From the NCBI GenBank assembly GCA_000830255.1, contig JQIT01000002.1:245020-309019 (forward strand): 64,000 nucleotides of DNA. Reading direction: 5' to 3'. Origin of the DNA: Sulfuricurvum sp. PC08-66 (lineage in GTDB: Bacteria > Campylobacterota > Campylobacteria > Campylobacterales > Sulfurimonadaceae). Below the pieces are notes generated by a model, which searched no databases, was not told where the DNA came from, and was given only the letters and a program-made list of their open reading frames with translations. The position numbers and the translations under genes are program-made. Below, in pieces: positions 1 to 10,385 of the stretch. Every line of letters starts with the position of its first letter. Positions within the stretch are counted from its first letter, which is position 1.

Positions 1-9
1 TTCTACTGT

Positions 10-1599
10 TTAGACTGTAAATGCATCCAACTCTTTTTTGAAGAGGTTGGCTGTTTTGGAGAGCTCTTTGGAGAGCGATTCAAGTTGTGAAACCAATACA
101 TTATTCTCATCGCTGGCTTGCGAAATATGGGTGATTTTCTCCACCAAATCTTTGGTCTTGTACGCAATCGCCGAAGAGAGCACCGAAGATTTTTTGGATG
201 CCGTAACAGTAGCATGCATACGCTCTTTGGAGCTGTCTGAGAGGAGGTGTATGGCTTGTGTATCTTGCGTGACACTCTGCATCGCTTGTGCGCTTTTTTG
301 CATTTTGGCGGTGATGGCAATGATAGCCTCACTCACACCATTGATCGTCACGCCTATCTCATCGACACTTTTTTGGCTACGCTCAGCAAGTTTGCGCACC
401 TCATCGGCGACCACGGCAAAGCCTCGTCCATGCTCCCCTGCACGTGCCGCCTCGATAGCTGCATTGAGCGCGAGCAGATTGGTCTGGTCTGCAATATCCC
501 CAATCACATCGAGCACCCCTTTGGCCTCGAGCGCTTGGTCTTTGAGTGTCAACAGCTCTTGTGAGAGCATCGTTTGACTTTGGCTAGACTCCTCGATAGA
601 GTGCGCCACCCCTATCAAATCCTCGCTCATTTTTTTGAGCACATCATAGGTTTGTAGCGTATCTTCGGTCGTTTGCACCGATGCCTCTTCGCTCTCATCG
701 AGAGAGCTAAAAATATCGCGTACCAAGGCATTGGAGGCTTGTGCGGCGCTGTTTTGTTGTGCGATTTGCTCTTTGAGCTTCGCGGAAACGCGCTCAATAT
801 CGCTTTTTGCCCCAAAGAGTGTCTGCATCGTCTCTTTGGCGGTGCGAATCGTTTGCTGTGTCTTCTCGATAAAGGTATTGACAAAACGTGCCGTCACCCC
901 TAGCTCATCGTCACGTCGTAGCGTAATACGTGCGGTCAAATCGCCATCCCCTGTCGCTACCGCCTCGGCACGACTGCGCATCTCTTCAAGCGGCGCAAAG
1001 AGGATATTTTTGAGGAAGGGCAAAAAGAGCAACACCACCCCAATCGAACCCGCAATAAGCGTCAACGTCAAATAGCCCAAGGTCGCGCCAATCGTATCAT
1101 CGCTTTGTTCCAGTGAGATATCTATCGCAATGACCCCAAGCACCTCACCTTCGCTGGCATTGTCGTGACACATGATACATTGCTGGGTCGCGATAAAAGG
1201 CTTTTGCAACACGATAGCGTGCCCCATCTCATCGTCACGCTCGAAAAAGGTCGGCTCTTTAGTATCGAAGATTTTTTGGATATCTGGCGTAATAGCATTG
1301 TGGCTTGGTACGCCAAACTTCTCCTCGACCTTTTTGGATTTGTAGACGACCAAATTTTCTAGCCCCTCTATCTCCTCCTTGGCATCGTGAATGATTTGCG
1401 CCACCACCGCAGGGTCGCCAAAATTCATACCGTTGCGCATGGTTTGGAATATCGAAGTACTCACCATCTCTAGCGAGGTAATCGTATTGTCATGGCTGAG
1501 CTGTTTAAAGGCAATACCAATAAAGACTATAAGCCCCACGCTCCCCAAAGCAATAATGCCAAGAAGTCCCGCGATAATTTTTGCTTTGATGCTTTTCAT
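10..1599 (-). CDS. Methyl-accepting chemotaxis protein with CxxCH haem motif in its sensor
   Basis: A transmembrane chemoreceptor of 529 residues that should signal to the CheA/CheW complex. A membrane helix at about 8-33 is followed by an extracytoplasmic sensor (about 34-172) carrying CIMCH at residues 141-145, the signature for covalent c-type haem attachment. A second helix lies at about 173-197, then a HAMP-like linker and a cytoplasmic signalling coiled coil with the usual tip ([14 protein letters not shown]). ATG at 1599 overlaps the TGA of the upstream hydrogenase large subunit as ATGA and has AAAGGAA 11 bases upstream, so I prefer it to the GTG at 1608. Coupling to a hydrogenase gene suggests, but does not prove, a role in taxis towards hydrogen or a redox condition. 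The receptor call is firm; haem binding is inferred from the motif. Confidence 0.9.
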   Translation of the reverse strand: MKSIKAKIIAGLLGIIALGSVGLIVFIGIAFKQLSHDNTITSLEMVSTSIFQTMRNGMNFGDPAVVAQIIHDAKEEIEGLENLVVYKSKKVEEKFGVPSHNAITPDIQKIFDTKEPTFFERDDEMGHAIVLQKPFIATQQCIMCHDNASEGEVLGVIAIDISLEQSDDTIGATLGYLTLTLIAGSIGVVLLFLPFLKNILFAPLEEMRSRAEAVATGDGDLTARITLRRDDELGVTARFVNTFIEKTQQTIRTAKETMQTLFGAKSDIERVSAKLKEQIAQQNSAAQASNALVRDIFSSLDESEEASVQTTEDTLQTYDVLKKMSEDLIGVAHSIEESSQSQTMLSQELLTLKDQALEAKGVLDVIGDIADQTNLLALNAAIEAARAGEHGRGFAVVADEVRKLAERSQKSVDEIGVTINGVSEAIIAITAKMQKSAQAMQSVTQDTQAIHLLSDSSKERMHATVTASKKSSVLSSAIAYKTKDLVEKITHISQASDENNVLVSQLESLSKELSKTANLFKKELDAFTV

Positions 1600-3293
1600 A
1601 AGGCGCACGTTCCTTTGGTTTCATAATGCGCCAAGGTTTTGCCTTGGGTGTCGATAACGTGCACTGCGCACGCCAAACAAGGGTCGAACGAATGCACCGC
1701 GCGTAGCACCTCCAAAGGCGCTTTGGGGTCGGCAATTTTGAGTCCCACAATCGCCTCTTCGTAGGCTCCACGTGCACCGCGCGCATCTTTGGGCGAAGCA
1801 TTCCATGTGGTGGGTACAACCGCTTGGTAGTTGGCGACTTTGCCCGCTTCGATTTTGACGAAGTGCCCTAGCACACCACGTGGCACCTCAAAAATCCCTG
1901 CACCTTGGGCACTTTGGGGCAGCTCTTCGAAGATATACTTCGCCCACGTCTCTTCGTCGTAATATTTGATATTTTCAATCATCTCGCTCATGAAATCAAA
2001 AACCGCTTTGCTCACCACCTGTGCCTCGACTGCACGGGCGACATTGCGTCCGATGGTGCTAGAAAAATCTTCGAGCTTCATCCCAGAAGCTTTCATCATC
2101 GCATCCATCGCGCCTTTGATAGGAACGTGTCCACGTGCATACCCCACAAGCATACGCGCCAAAGGTCCCACCTCCATCGATGCACCTGCGTAGCGAGGCG
2201 CTTTGACCCAACTGTATTTACCCTCTTTTTTCAATCTGCCATCGGCTTCGAGGTCGGTATAGAGCGGCACCGTTTTGCCCTCGTAGGGTGAGAGTGGTGC
2301 CTCGTCAGCGTACCATGCACGGCTTGCCTCTTCAGTGATATGCGCTACATCGAAATCTTCGACATTTGCAAAATCGTGCCCTTTGATGATGCCATGAGCA
2401 AAGAGCGGCACACCGTTGCCCATCTCATACCCACCACACGCCATGAAGTTGCCATTGGCGCGTCCTTCACCACTACGCATCTGCTCGCCATACGCCTCGA
2501 CCAACATCACCATATCAGGCAAATAGGCACGCTGGACAAAATCGTAGGCATCTTTGATGATAAACATAAAGTCATTGAGACGTTGTGGATTGAGCATATC
2601 AGCGACGCTGGTGACACCGCCCACGACGAGATTTTGAGGGTGCGGGGTTTTGCCTGCGAAGATGGCGATGGCTTTGGAGAGTTCGCGTTGGATGCGAAGT
2701 GCTTCGAGGTAGTGATTCATGTGCAATAAATTTTGCTCAGGGGTGAATCGATAGGCGCTGTGTCCCCAATAGCCATTGGCAAAGAGTCCCAATCGCCCTG
2801 CTCCCACAAACGACTGCAATTTTTCAGCAACACTGCTGAGGTGTCCGCGTGCATTGCGGTAGGGGTGCGCGGTGTAGGCGTACGCTTTTTGTGCGGCAGC
2901 TTCAGGGTCGGCACTCAGTGCACTCACCACATCGACGAAATCGAGCGAGTGCAAATGATAGTAGTGGACAATGTGGTCTTGGATAAAGAGCGAAAGCGAA
3001 ACGAGATTGCGAATGATGGTGGCGTTGCGTGGCAGGGTCATGCCGTAGGCATTTTCGACCGCTGAAATAGAGGCGCGGTAGTGAGAATTGGTGCACACAC
3101 CGCAAATACGCTGGGCGATAAGACCTGTATCGCGTGGGTCTCGACCTTGCAAAATCGTCTCGATACCACGGAAGAGCTGTCCTGAAGCCCACGCCTCTGT
3201 GACGACGCCCTCATCGTCTACTTCTATCTCTACACGTAAGTGCCCCTCGATACGGGTAATCGGGTCGATAACGATGCTTTTTTTGGGTGTCAT
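1596..3293 (-). CDS. [NiFe] hydrogenase large subunit
   Basis: The 565-residue catalytic subunit that binds the Ni-Fe(CN)2CO centre and splits or forms H2. All four metal-ligand cysteines are present: RICGVC (Cys64, Cys67) and DPCLACAVH (Cys539, Cys542). Twenty residues follow His545, so maturation should need the usual C-terminal endopeptidase cut; no maturation gene (hyp genes or protease) lies in the window. No small-subunit gene is adjacent. The only candidate of this type is the C-terminal domain of the fusion protein at 12162-14582, on the same strand. The ATG at 3293 with GAGGT seven bases upstream fits the conserved N-terminus ([14 protein letters not shown]), so the longer frame back to 3335 is not used. 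The sequence is closer to group 1/2 enzymes than to group 4; the exact subgroup was not determined. Confidence 0.95.
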   Translation of the reverse strand: MTPKKSIVIDPITRIEGHLRVEIEVDDEGVVTEAWASGQLFRGIETILQGRDPRDTGLIAQRICGVCTNSHYRASISAVENAYGMTLPRNATIIRNLVSLSLFIQDHIVHYYHLHSLDFVDVVSALSADPEAAAQKAYAYTAHPYRNARGHLSSVAEKLQSFVGAGRLGLFANGYWGHSAYRFTPEQNLLHMNHYLEALRIQRELSKAIAIFAGKTPHPQNLVVGGVTSVADMLNPQRLNDFMFIIKDAYDFVQRAYLPDMVMLVEAYGEQMRSGEGRANGNFMACGGYEMGNGVPLFAHGIIKGHDFANVEDFDVAHITEEASRAWYADEAPLSPYEGKTVPLYTDLEADGRLKKEGKYSWVKAPRYAGASMEVGPLARMLVGYARGHVPIKGAMDAMMKASGMKLEDFSSTIGRNVARAVEAQVVSKAVFDFMSEMIENIKYYDEETWAKYIFEELPQSAQGAGIFEVPRGVLGHFVKIEAGKVANYQAVVPTTWNASPKDARGARGAYEEAIVGLKIADPKAPLEVLRAVHSFDPCLACAVHVIDTQGKTLAHYETKGTCAL

Positions 3294-3428
3294 GGTAGGT
3301 ACCTCTAGGGGGCAAATGTAAGTCGATTGTAACACACTTTGGCTTACTCACATTGCAGTTATAGCAGTGAGCTATTTTCCTTTTTGTGTGTTATTATCTA
3401 CTATTACAAAAGTATCACATGGTAGTGC
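3294..3428. promoter_or_regulatory. Divergent intergenic region between hydrogenase large subunit and diguanylate cyclase
   Basis: These 135 bases separate two divergent genes and so must hold promoters for both. On the minus strand a TACAAT box about 30 bases before the hydrogenase ATG is a possible -10 element. A 7-base inverted repeat pairs AACACAC at 3331-3337 with GTGTGTT at 3386-3392, and a small hairpin ATAGC/GCTAT lies at 3361-3375. No convincing -35 element was seen, which is usual in this phylum. Confidence 0.3.
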
Positions 3429-5261
3429 ATGAATAAAAAACAGTTTTTCGTATCTTTGAGTACTCTTTTGGTCATTTTGGGTGTGGGAACGCTACTGACC
3501 TACTATATCCAAAGTAAGATTGCCCATCTTCACACCACGATTTATGAAGAGGAAGCAAAGGCACTTCACCAAACCCTCCAGCAACTCATCGAAGCAAAAG
3601 CCAAAACCACCCTCTCCATCGCAACCGCCCTCTCCAACAACGAAGCGTTTAAAACCGCCCTCAAAAAAAATGACCAAAATACGCACGAAACGCTCAAAGA
3701 TATCGCCTTACAACTGCGCACTACCTCGGGCTACGATACCTTGTGGATGCAGCTTGCCACCGCCAAAGGTGTCGCACTAGGACGTAGCTGGACGCGCAAC
3801 CAAGGCGACGATTTGACCAAACTGCGCCCAGACGTTGTACAGATGATTGCCAATCCACAACCCCAAAGCGTCATTAGCGTGGGCAAATTTACCATCACTT
3901 TCAAAGCAATGGTGCCTATTTTTGAGGGGGGAATTTACCTAGGGTACATAGAGCTTATCGCCCATTTTGACTCTATCGATGCACTCTTGTCACGCATGGG
4001 TGTCGCGCCTCTGCTTTTGGTAGATGAGAAGTACCACGCACAGCTCACAGCGCCGCTGACCAAACGTTTTGTCCAAAAGTACTACATCGCCACAGTGAAT
4101 CTAGCCCCCTCCATCTACACGCTACTAGAGCTAGAGGGTGAAAATCTCCATGAGCTCTTAGAGATTCAAAACTACGCCATCATCGCAGGCAATTTTGTGA
4201 CGCTCTTTACGCTACACGATTTGGCGGGTCAAAAAATGGCCTACTACTTTATGCTCAAACCCCTCTCGCAGTTTGATTTTTCCAAAATCAACGAATTTAT
4301 CGAGACTATCGCCTACTTAACACTCATAGGGGTCGCTATTGCACTTCTTTTTGTCCTCTTTTTTTACCTGCGCAAAAAGAGCATCGAGAAAGAGCGCCTC
4401 TATTTTCGCCAAATCATCGACTCCTCTAGCGATATTCTCATCGTCACCAACACCCTCCACCCTCTCGATGCCAACCGCCACTTCTTTGAGTTTTTCGATA
4501 CCTATGAGAGCCTTGCCGCTTTCGATGCTATCAATGGTTGCGTCTGCAATCTCTTCGAAAAAGAGGAGGGATTTGTCGCCAAAGATATGGGGGAACAAAA
4601 TTGGGTAGAGTACATCATGAGCCGCCCTAAAGAGCAGCACAAAGTCAAAATACTCTACAACAACATCCCGCATATTTTCAGCATTCGCTTGCGCTTGTTG
4701 CATGAAGACCGAGAGGATATCTACACCGTCGTACTCACCGACATCACCCAAGCTGAAGCGTATCGAGAGAAACTCGAAAAAATCTCCCAAACCGACACCC
4801 TCACAGGCATTGGCAATCGTTATTTGTTCAAAAACTCCCTCCAAAACGAAATCAACCGAGCAAGTCGCTATGGGCAATTAGTCAGCGTGCTTATGTTCGA
4901 TATCGACCACTTCAAAAAGGTCAATGACACCTACGGGCACGACATCGGGGACAATGTCCTCATCGAAATCACGCAAGCTATCTTGCCACTTTTACGTCAA
5001 AGCGATGTCTTTTGTCGCTACGGAGGCGAGGAGTTTATTATTATTTTGCCCCAAGTGGCGCTCAACGAAGCACGTATCACCGCAGAGCGTATTCGTCACC
5101 ATATTGAGCTACTTATCATCGAGCCGCTGGAACGCATCACGATTAGTATCGGGGTGACCCAATGGCAAAAGGGCGAATCTATCGATGCCCTGCTCAAACG
5201 CGTCGATAACGCACTCTACCTCTCCAAACACGAAGGGCGCAACCGCGTGACGGCACTCTAA
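3429..5261 (+). CDS. Membrane-bound diguanylate cyclase (Cache-like sensor, PAS, GGDEF)
   Basis: A 610-residue membrane protein predicted to make cyclic di-GMP from GTP. It has an N-terminal helix (about 7-27), a long extracytoplasmic Cache-like sensor (about 30-285), a second helix (about 290-315), a PAS-like domain and a C-terminal GGDEF domain. The active-site motif is GGEEF at 532-536, with an intact product-inhibition site RQSD at 523-526, so the enzyme is probably active and feedback-regulated. It is followed after two bases by corA and may be the first gene of a three-gene unit. The ligand of the sensor cannot be told from sequence. Confidence 0.93.
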   Translation: MNKKQFFVSLSTLLVILGVGTLLTYYIQSKIAHLHTTIYEEEAKALHQTLQQLIEAKAKTTLSIATALSNNEAFKTALKKNDQNTHETLKDIALQLRTTSGYDTLWMQLATAKGVALGRSWTRNQGDDLTKLRPDVVQMIANPQPQSVISVGKFTITFKAMVPIFEGGIYLGYIELIAHFDSIDALLSRMGVAPLLLVDEKYHAQLTAPLTKRFVQKYYIATVNLAPSIYTLLELEGENLHELLEIQNYAIIAGNFVTLFTLHDLAGQKMAYYFMLKPLSQFDFSKINEFIETIAYLTLIGVAIALLFVLFFYLRKKSIEKERLYFRQIIDSSSDILIVTNTLHPLDANRHFFEFFDTYESLAAFDAINGCVCNLFEKEEGFVAKDMGEQNWVEYIMSRPKEQHKVKILYNNIPHIFSIRLRLLHEDREDIYTVVLTDITQAEAYREKLEKISQTDTLTGIGNRYLFKNSLQNEINRASRYGQLVSVLMFDIDHFKKVNDTYGHDIGDNVLIEITQAILPLLRQSDVFCRYGGEEFIIILPQVALNEARITAERIRHHIELLIIEPLERITISIGVTQWQKGESIDALLKRVDNALYLSKHEGRNRVTAL

Positions 5262-5263
5262 CC

Positions 5264-6217
5264 ATGATGAAATGTTACTACCGCACCCCACAAGGCTTGC
5301 ATATCCTCGATACAATAGAGGCGCTACAAGCTCTGCCCTCCTATGACCATGTGGTGTGGATAGACCTCTTGAAACCCACGCCTCAAGAGACCCAAACCAT
5401 CGAAAACCTTTTCGCGCTTGTTGTGCCTACGCCTCAAGAGAGCCAAGAGATAGAGATAAGCTCTCGCTATTGGGAAGAGGCAGACCAAATCAAAATCAAC
5501 AGCTATTTTTTGATAGGCGTCGATGGTGCGCCCCACAATGAGACGGTCTCTTTTATTTTGAAAGGGGATCTGCTTATGAGTGCGCGCTACGAAGAGTTGC
5601 GCAGTTTCGATGAGTTCAACAAACGTCTTTGGAGCGCACCGCGACTCTACGAAAATGGGTTTGCTATTTTTTGTCACATCCTCAATATCCGTATCGATAT
5701 CGACGCCGACACCATCGAAAACCTCACCAAAGAGATAAGCAAAATGCGCAAAAATCTCTTCGCCGAAGCAGAAAAAGAGCACAACACCTTGCTCAAAAAA
5801 ATCGCCCATTTTGAGGATTTCAGTGCCAAAATCCGCGAAAACCTCACCGACAAACAGCGCATCCTCTCATCACTGCTTAAATCAACACTCTACGAAACAC
5901 ACAACAGCGATATTCCCATCATGCTCAATGACCTTTCGTCACTTATCGAGCACACCAATTTCAATTTCGAACGCCTCGATTACCTCCAAAATATCTTCAT
6001 CGGTATGGTGAGCATCACTCAAAACAAAACCATCAAAATCTTCACCATCGTCAATGTCATCTTCCTACCGCCTACGCTTATCGCTAGCATCTACGGTATG
6101 AATTTCGTCCTTATGCCAGAGCTGGGTTGGAAATACGGCTACTTGCTCTCGGTGGGAATGATGCTCTTTTCGTCCGTGTTGCCGCTCTATATTTTCCGCA
6201 AAAAAGGGTGGATGTAG
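5264..6217 (+). CDS. corA: CorA-family magnesium/divalent cation transporter
   Basis: A 317-residue inner-membrane channel of the CorA family, which assembles as a pentamer. The signature YGMNF sits at the end of the first of two C-terminal membrane helices, and the protein ends in a basic stretch (RKKGWM) as in other CorA proteins. The long, acidic and helical N-terminal part matches the cytoplasmic funnel domain. The gene starts two bases after the diguanylate cyclase stop, so the two are probably cotranscribed; a second ATG directly follows the first. Whether it carries Mg, Co, Ni or Zn is open; proximity to nickel enzymes is only suggestive. Confidence 0.93.
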   Translation: MMKCYYRTPQGLHILDTIEALQALPSYDHVVWIDLLKPTPQETQTIENLFALVVPTPQESQEIEISSRYWEEADQIKINSYFLIGVDGAPHNETVSFILKGDLLMSARYEELRSFDEFNKRLWSAPRLYENGFAIFCHILNIRIDIDADTIENLTKEISKMRKNLFAEAEKEHNTLLKKIAHFEDFSAKIRENLTDKQRILSSLLKSTLYETHNSDIPIMLNDLSSLIEHTNFNFERLDYLQNIFIGMVSITQNKTIKIFTIVNVIFLPPTLIASIYGMNFVLMPELGWKYGYLLSVGMMLFSSVLPLYIFRKKGWM

Positions 6218-6220
6218 CGC

Positions 6221-7126
6221 GTGAAAAAAATCGCGCTTTATGCACTGCTCGTAGCGCTTTTTGTAGGCTGTACGCCCCAAGAGGAGCGTTGTACTTTGGC
6301 AAGCGTCGAGACCTACACCTACGATGCCAACAAAAGCTTGCTAGCGCATCTCTATGAGGATAAGGCATACGGCAACACACTAGAAGAGCGATACGATTAT
6401 GAGGCGAGCAGTACGACCCTTTCGCTCTATAACAACAGTGTGTTGAGTCGCTACTGGAAAAAGTGGTACAACACGCAAAGTGCGATTGTCAGAAACGAAA
6501 CCTACGATGCCAATGCAAGTTTGCGCTCCTTGGAGCTTTGGACGCGCGATGCGAACAACACCCTTTTGCTCTACACCAAAGAGAGCAATCTAAGTGATGG
6601 CAACTACTCCGAAGCGTACACCTACCTCTCAAACAATCTTGTCGAGACAACGGTCAAAAAAAATGGGGCATTTTTCTCGCTCATGACCAGCGACTATAAC
6701 GGCACTCTCGAAACCAACAGAAGCTATTTTGAGACCAATACGACGAATTTGGTATGGTCAAAAACCTACCTCTACAATGAGTCCAATGCGACGATACGAC
6801 AAAACCATTACGGTGCGTCAGGTGCATTACAAGAGTACTTCACGGTAGCCTACTCTGTGGTCGATACACTCAACCAAAGCGTGCAAGAGTACTACGCTCC
6901 AACACTCTCGACCACGACCACCCTCCAAAAAGATGCCAACGGCAACACGCGCTACCTAAAAATCGTCGAGCATGCCACTGCACGTACCACAGAGATGTTT
7001 TTCACCTACGTCGATACGCTTCTATCCCAATGGTATCTCACTCTCAATGGCACCAAAGAGCGCTACGCCACCTACACCTACACTGACCAAAACCTCTCCA
7101 CGATTAATACCTACGAGTGTCGATAG
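6221..7126 (+). CDS. Lipoprotein with repeated Tyr/Asp-Ala-Asn motifs, function unknown
   Basis: A 301-residue predicted lipoprotein. The first 17 residues form a signal peptide ending in a lipobox (LFVGC), so Cys17 should be lipidated and the protein anchored to a membrane. The mature part is rich in Tyr, Thr, Asn and Asp and repeats short units such as YDANxSL and KDANGN, recalling the YD repeats of RHS-type beta-rich proteins, though I cannot place it in a named family. It starts with GTG three bases after corA and ends 21 bases before the convergent ammonium transporter-receptor gene. Lipoprotein status is well supported; function is unknown. Confidence 0.75.
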   Translation: MKKIALYALLVALFVGCTPQEERCTLASVETYTYDANKSLLAHLYEDKAYGNTLEERYDYEASSTTLSLYNNSVLSRYWKKWYNTQSAIVRNETYDANASLRSLELWTRDANNTLLLYTKESNLSDGNYSEAYTYLSNNLVETTVKKNGAFFSLMTSDYNGTLETNRSYFETNTTNLVWSKTYLYNESNATIRQNHYGASGALQEYFTVAYSVVDTLNQSVQEYYAPTLSTTTTLQKDANGNTRYLKIVEHATARTTEMFFTYVDTLLSQWYLTLNGTKERYATYTYTDQNLSTINTYECR

Positions 7127-7147
7127 AGGTGTGAAGCGTTGCCCTTT

Positions 7148-9421
7148 TTAGACCGTGCGCACTTTGTGCGTCTGGTAGTGGAAAAAGGCGACAATCTCTC
7201 CTAGTGCATGCACATGTGAAGCCAATTTCGCCGCTATGGTTTTGACCTCATCGATAGCGGTTTTGGCGTTTTGTCCCTCTTGGATTTGGGTATGGGTGAC
7301 ACGAATCGCCTCCTCCATTTTGGTGCCTACGCTCTGGACAGAGGTGTGAATATGGTCGAAAATCGCGCTGGTATCGCTGACGGTTTTGACCCCTTTATCG
7401 ATGACGACGAGTCCCTCATTGGCGGTATCGACGGCGTTGTTGGAGTGCTCTTTGAGGACATTGAGGCGTACACCAATATCGGTAGTCGCTTTTTGGGTCT
7501 TCTCTGCCAATTTACGTACCTCGTCCGCTACGACGGCAAAGCCTCGTCCATGCTCACCTGCGCGTGCTGCCTCGATAGCGGCATTGAGCGCGAGCAGATT
7601 GGTCTGCTCAGCGATGTCATTGATGAGTCCCACCATCGCCTCGATGTCGCTCACGCTACTAGAGAGCGAATCAATGCTGGTTTTGAAATCGTTCATCGTA
7701 TGCTCCATTGAGCGAATCGAAGTGACGACTTTGCCTATCGAATCGACCCCAACGGTGGCATTTTTTTGCATCGCTTGACCCGCTTGAGCCACCTCTTGCA
7801 TGCTTTGCGCTACCGCTTCGATACTCTTTTGCAAGGCATCGTTGGAGCTACCCAGTCGCACCGATGCACCCTCTAGGGCACCGCTGGAGCCATCGACATG
7901 CTCGACCACACCGCCCAACTGCACCACAAAGGCTTGCAGACGTTCTATCATGGCACGCAGGGCATTGCCTAGCTTATCGCGCTCCCCTTTGGACTCCACC
8001 GAGGTATCTAGCTCACCATGCGCAATATGATTTGCCGCTTCGCTGGCTAAATTGACCTCATCGACGAGGACATTAAAAATACGCGCCAAATCACCCGCCT
8101 CGGTGCCTATCTCCTCCTCGACCTTCTTGTCAAAATCGCCTGTGCGAATCATGTAATTCATCGCATCGTAGGTCTCTAGCATCGTCTGCTTGGCACCATG
8201 CTCCATCTCGTTGAGCCCGCGTGTCTCGTATTCTGGTGGGACACGTAGGGTTCGCGTGAATTTGAATATCCCAAAGAGTATCAATCCAATCGTAAACGCC
8301 CACCCAAAGGCACTTGCCACGCCGATAGCTTGGATACCTAACTGCGCCAAATTATCCTTGGCGGGTAGCGCCTCGGCAGGGGCGAAAATCGCCAAGGCAA
8401 GCGTCCCGTAGGCACCCGAAAAACCGTGCACTGGAATAGCCCCCACAGGGTCATCGATACGTAGCACATGAATGAGCAACAGCTCTGCGCCGTAAACCAC
8501 CACACCTGCACCGATACCTATGTACAGTGCGCCCACAGGCTCTACCACACTACACCCAGCCGTAATAGCGACCAACCCTGCCAAGGTACCGTTGAGCATC
8601 TTCTCGACGCGCGGTTTGCCCGTGATGATACGCGAAAGTGCGAAGGTGGTGATGCCCCCAATTGCCGCCGCTATCGAGGTATTGACGATAATTTTGGCAG
8701 CACTGCCATCACCTACGAGGGTACTACCACCGTTGAACCCAAACCACCCGAACCAAAGAATAAAGACCCCAATAACTGCGATGGGAATATTGCTAGGGGG
8801 GATATCATTGACACGTCCCTGCGCATCGTAGCGCCCAATACGTGGTCCGATAATCCACGCACCTGCCAATCCTACCCATGCCCCCACGCTGTGTACCACG
8901 CTAGAGCCTGCAAAATCGACGAATCCCATCTGCGCTAGCCATCCATCCGCGTGCCACACCCAATGTCCGTAGACGGGATAAATGAGCACCGTAATGACAA
9001 TCGCCGTGACCAAATACGCCTCGAAGCGCATCCGCTCCGCCACCGCACCCGATACGATGGTCGCGGCGGTACCTGCGAAGACCGCTTGAAAGATGAAATA
9101 GGCGTAATCGAACGGTGTCTCGCGCCCTATGAGCATAAAGGCATCACTCCCAAATAGCCCACTTACACTTGTCCCAAACATCACCCCAAACCCTATGAGA
9201 AAAAAGCCCATCATCGAAAAGAGCATATCGCTAAGGTTTTTCATCGAGACATTGATAGAGTTTTTGGCACGCACCATGCCTGCTTCTAGGGCGCTAAAAC
9301 CCGCCTGCATGAAAAAAACCAACGAAGCGGCTAACAAAATCCAGACAAAATTGAGGTTTTCTTGGCTTGTTTGGGTGGCGTGAAGTAGCCACGGCATCGC
9401 GATAAGTAGAGCAAAACGCAT
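7148..9421 (-). CDS. Ammonium transporter (Amt) fused to a chemotaxis signalling domain
   Basis: A 757-residue fusion. Residues 1-16 look like a signal peptide and about 20-390 form a complete Amt/Rh channel with the conserved pore histidines (His177 in [10 protein letters not shown], His332 in [11 protein letters not shown]). About 390-490 is a linker with HAMP-like character, and about 500-757 is a receptor signalling coiled coil with the standard tip ([16 protein letters not shown]). No separate sensor domain is present, so the channel itself is probably the ammonium sensor. Amt proteins fused to kinases or cyclases are known as sensory Amt proteins; fusion to a chemotaxis module would drive ammonium taxis. 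The gene stands alone, convergent with the lipoprotein gene, and is preceded by an inverted repeat at 9437-9457. ATG at 9421 has AGGAG at normal spacing. Confidence 0.93.
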   Translation of the reverse strand: MRFALLIAMPWLLHATQTSQENLNFVWILLAASLVFFMQAGFSALEAGMVRAKNSINVSMKNLSDMLFSMMGFFLIGFGVMFGTSVSGLFGSDAFMLIGRETPFDYAYFIFQAVFAGTAATIVSGAVAERMRFEAYLVTAIVITVLIYPVYGHWVWHADGWLAQMGFVDFAGSSVVHSVGAWVGLAGAWIIGPRIGRYDAQGRVNDIPPSNIPIAVIGVFILWFGWFGFNGGSTLVGDGSAAKIIVNTSIAAAIGGITTFALSRIITGKPRVEKMLNGTLAGLVAITAGCSVVEPVGALYIGIGAGVVVYGAELLLIHVLRIDDPVGAIPVHGFSGAYGTLALAIFAPAEALPAKDNLAQLGIQAIGVASAFGWAFTIGLILFGIFKFTRTLRVPPEYETRGLNEMEHGAKQTMLETYDAMNYMIRTGDFDKKVEEEIGTEAGDLARIFNVLVDEVNLASEAANHIAHGELDTSVESKGERDKLGNALRAMIERLQAFVVQLGGVVEHVDGSSGALEGASVRLGSSNDALQKSIEAVAQSMQEVAQAGQAMQKNATVGVDSIGKVVTSIRSMEHTMNDFKTSIDSLSSSVSDIEAMVGLINDIAEQTNLLALNAAIEAARAGEHGRGFAVVADEVRKLAEKTQKATTDIGVRLNVLKEHSNNAVDTANEGLVVIDKGVKTVSDTSAIFDHIHTSVQSVGTKMEEAIRVTHTQIQEGQNAKTAIDEVKTIAAKLASHVHALGEIVAFFHYQTHKVRTV

Positions 9422-9436
9422 CGTATCTCCTGATAA

Positions 9437-9457
9437 GACAATAGTGTTGCTATTGTC
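9437..9457 (-). promoter_or_regulatory. Perfect inverted repeat in the Amt-receptor leader
   Basis: GACAATAG and CTATTGTC are perfect 8-base arms around a 5-base loop. The repeat ends just upstream of the AGGAG ribosome-binding site of the Amt-receptor gene. It could be a repressor or activator operator or a leader hairpin that affects ribosome access. No T-run follows, so it is not a terminator. Confidence 0.45.
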
Positions 9458-9590
9458 TCACAATGCGTAGGTGTTGCATCAGTTTTTGTGATATGAATGT
9501 GTCAAAAACAGCCTAAAAAAGAGGCACAAAATGGGAGAAATCGAAGAGGGATGGATGAAAAAAGGGGCAGGAGGGTACTCTATGTTGATA

Positions 9591-9617
9591 CTCTATTTGA
9601 CAATAAAGTAAATAGAG
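9591..9617. repeat. Inverted repeat at the 3' end of the AbiEii-like toxin gene
   Basis: CTCTATTT at 9591-9598 and AAATAGAG at 9610-9617 are perfect 8-base arms around an 11-base loop, touching the toxin stop codon. A further direct copy of TACTCTAT lies just to its left. There is no T-run on the toxin's strand, so a weak terminator or mRNA-stabilising hairpin are both possible. Confidence 0.35.
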
Positions 9618-10385
9618 CTAAATGTCTCTTTTTTTATTTTTGATTGCCATTTTTTTTCGCGCATCGAGACTCTCTTTTTGCTTGAGGTCATATTGGGTCA
9701 AAAACATCTCTCTTGCATGAACAAAACGCTCATTTTGAGATTTTTTGGCGAATGTTTTGTAGTGCAGATGTTGAGGTAAAAAATCGAGTGAGTTATCACC
9801 CTCATCATCGAGCGCTTTGAAAGCATCGATATAGTCGCGTATCGATGTGCTTTGGCTATGGGCAAAGGAGTAGATGCGCTCCACCTCTGCAATATCTATC
9901 AAATTTTTCTCCAAAATAATGGCGCCATCGAAGAGGTCTCTGCTCTTTTGTCGATTGAAAAGTGCAAATATTTTGAGTGCCACAATCGTTTCTAAAGTCG
10001 CAATTTTGAGTGTCGCACCCTCTTCGATGGGCGTAGGATGGGCACGTTGTAAAATAGCGTGCCCAATGGGATTGCGGAAGTAGGAAAATTCGAGCTTGAT
10101 ACCTTGAACCATAAATTTGAGATGGTAGTTCTCTATCTCTTCGCCTGTGTTGATGCTAAAAGCTGAAGCGTTTTTGTCCTTGATGTGGCGCGCACCTAGA
10201 CTAAAAGCAAACGCTTTTATCTGTGCCACGGGAAGCTTTTGGGTCGAGACAATATCGATGTCGTAAGAGACGCGATGGCGTAGATAGTGCGCAAGCGCTG
10301 TGCCGCCAATAAAAAAAAGCGTAGGCGTATCGAAAATCGGGTGATTTTTGATGCTGTCGATAAATGTTTCAATCTCTTTTGTCAT
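9618..10385 (-). CDS. AbiEii/AbiGii-like nucleotidyltransferase toxin
   Basis: A 255-residue protein with the fold markers of the AbiEii family, the toxin half of AbiE-type (type IV) toxin-antitoxin or abortive-infection pairs. The motifs seen are GGTALAHYL, then SYDIDI (the catalytic D-x-D of the nucleotidyltransferase core) and KSRDLFD further on. AbiEii proteins are GTP-binding nucleotidyltransferases that stall growth. The gene overlaps the partner gene by 17 bases, counted from the ATG at 10385, so the two are cotranslated. Its slightly AT-richer composition and place between hydrogenase genes suggest acquisition by transfer. Confidence 0.85.
   Translation of the reverse strand: MTKEIETFIDSIKNHPIFDTPTLFFIGGTALAHYLRHRVSYDIDIVSTQKLPVAQIKAFAFSLGARHIKDKNASAFSINTGEEIENYHLKFMVQGIKLEFSYFRNPIGHAILQRAHPTPIEEGATLKIATLETIVALKIFALFNRQKSRDLFDGAIILEKNLIDIAEVERIYSFAHSQSTSIRDYIDAFKALDDEGDNSLDFLPQHLHYKTFAKKSQNERFVHAREMFLTQYDLKQKESLDARKKMAIKNKKRDI

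Noticed and set aside
430-7620. Nucleotide repeats between receptor genes (near 430-490 and 7540-7610)
   Set aside because: They encode the universally conserved receptor signalling tip, so similarity is due to protein constraint.
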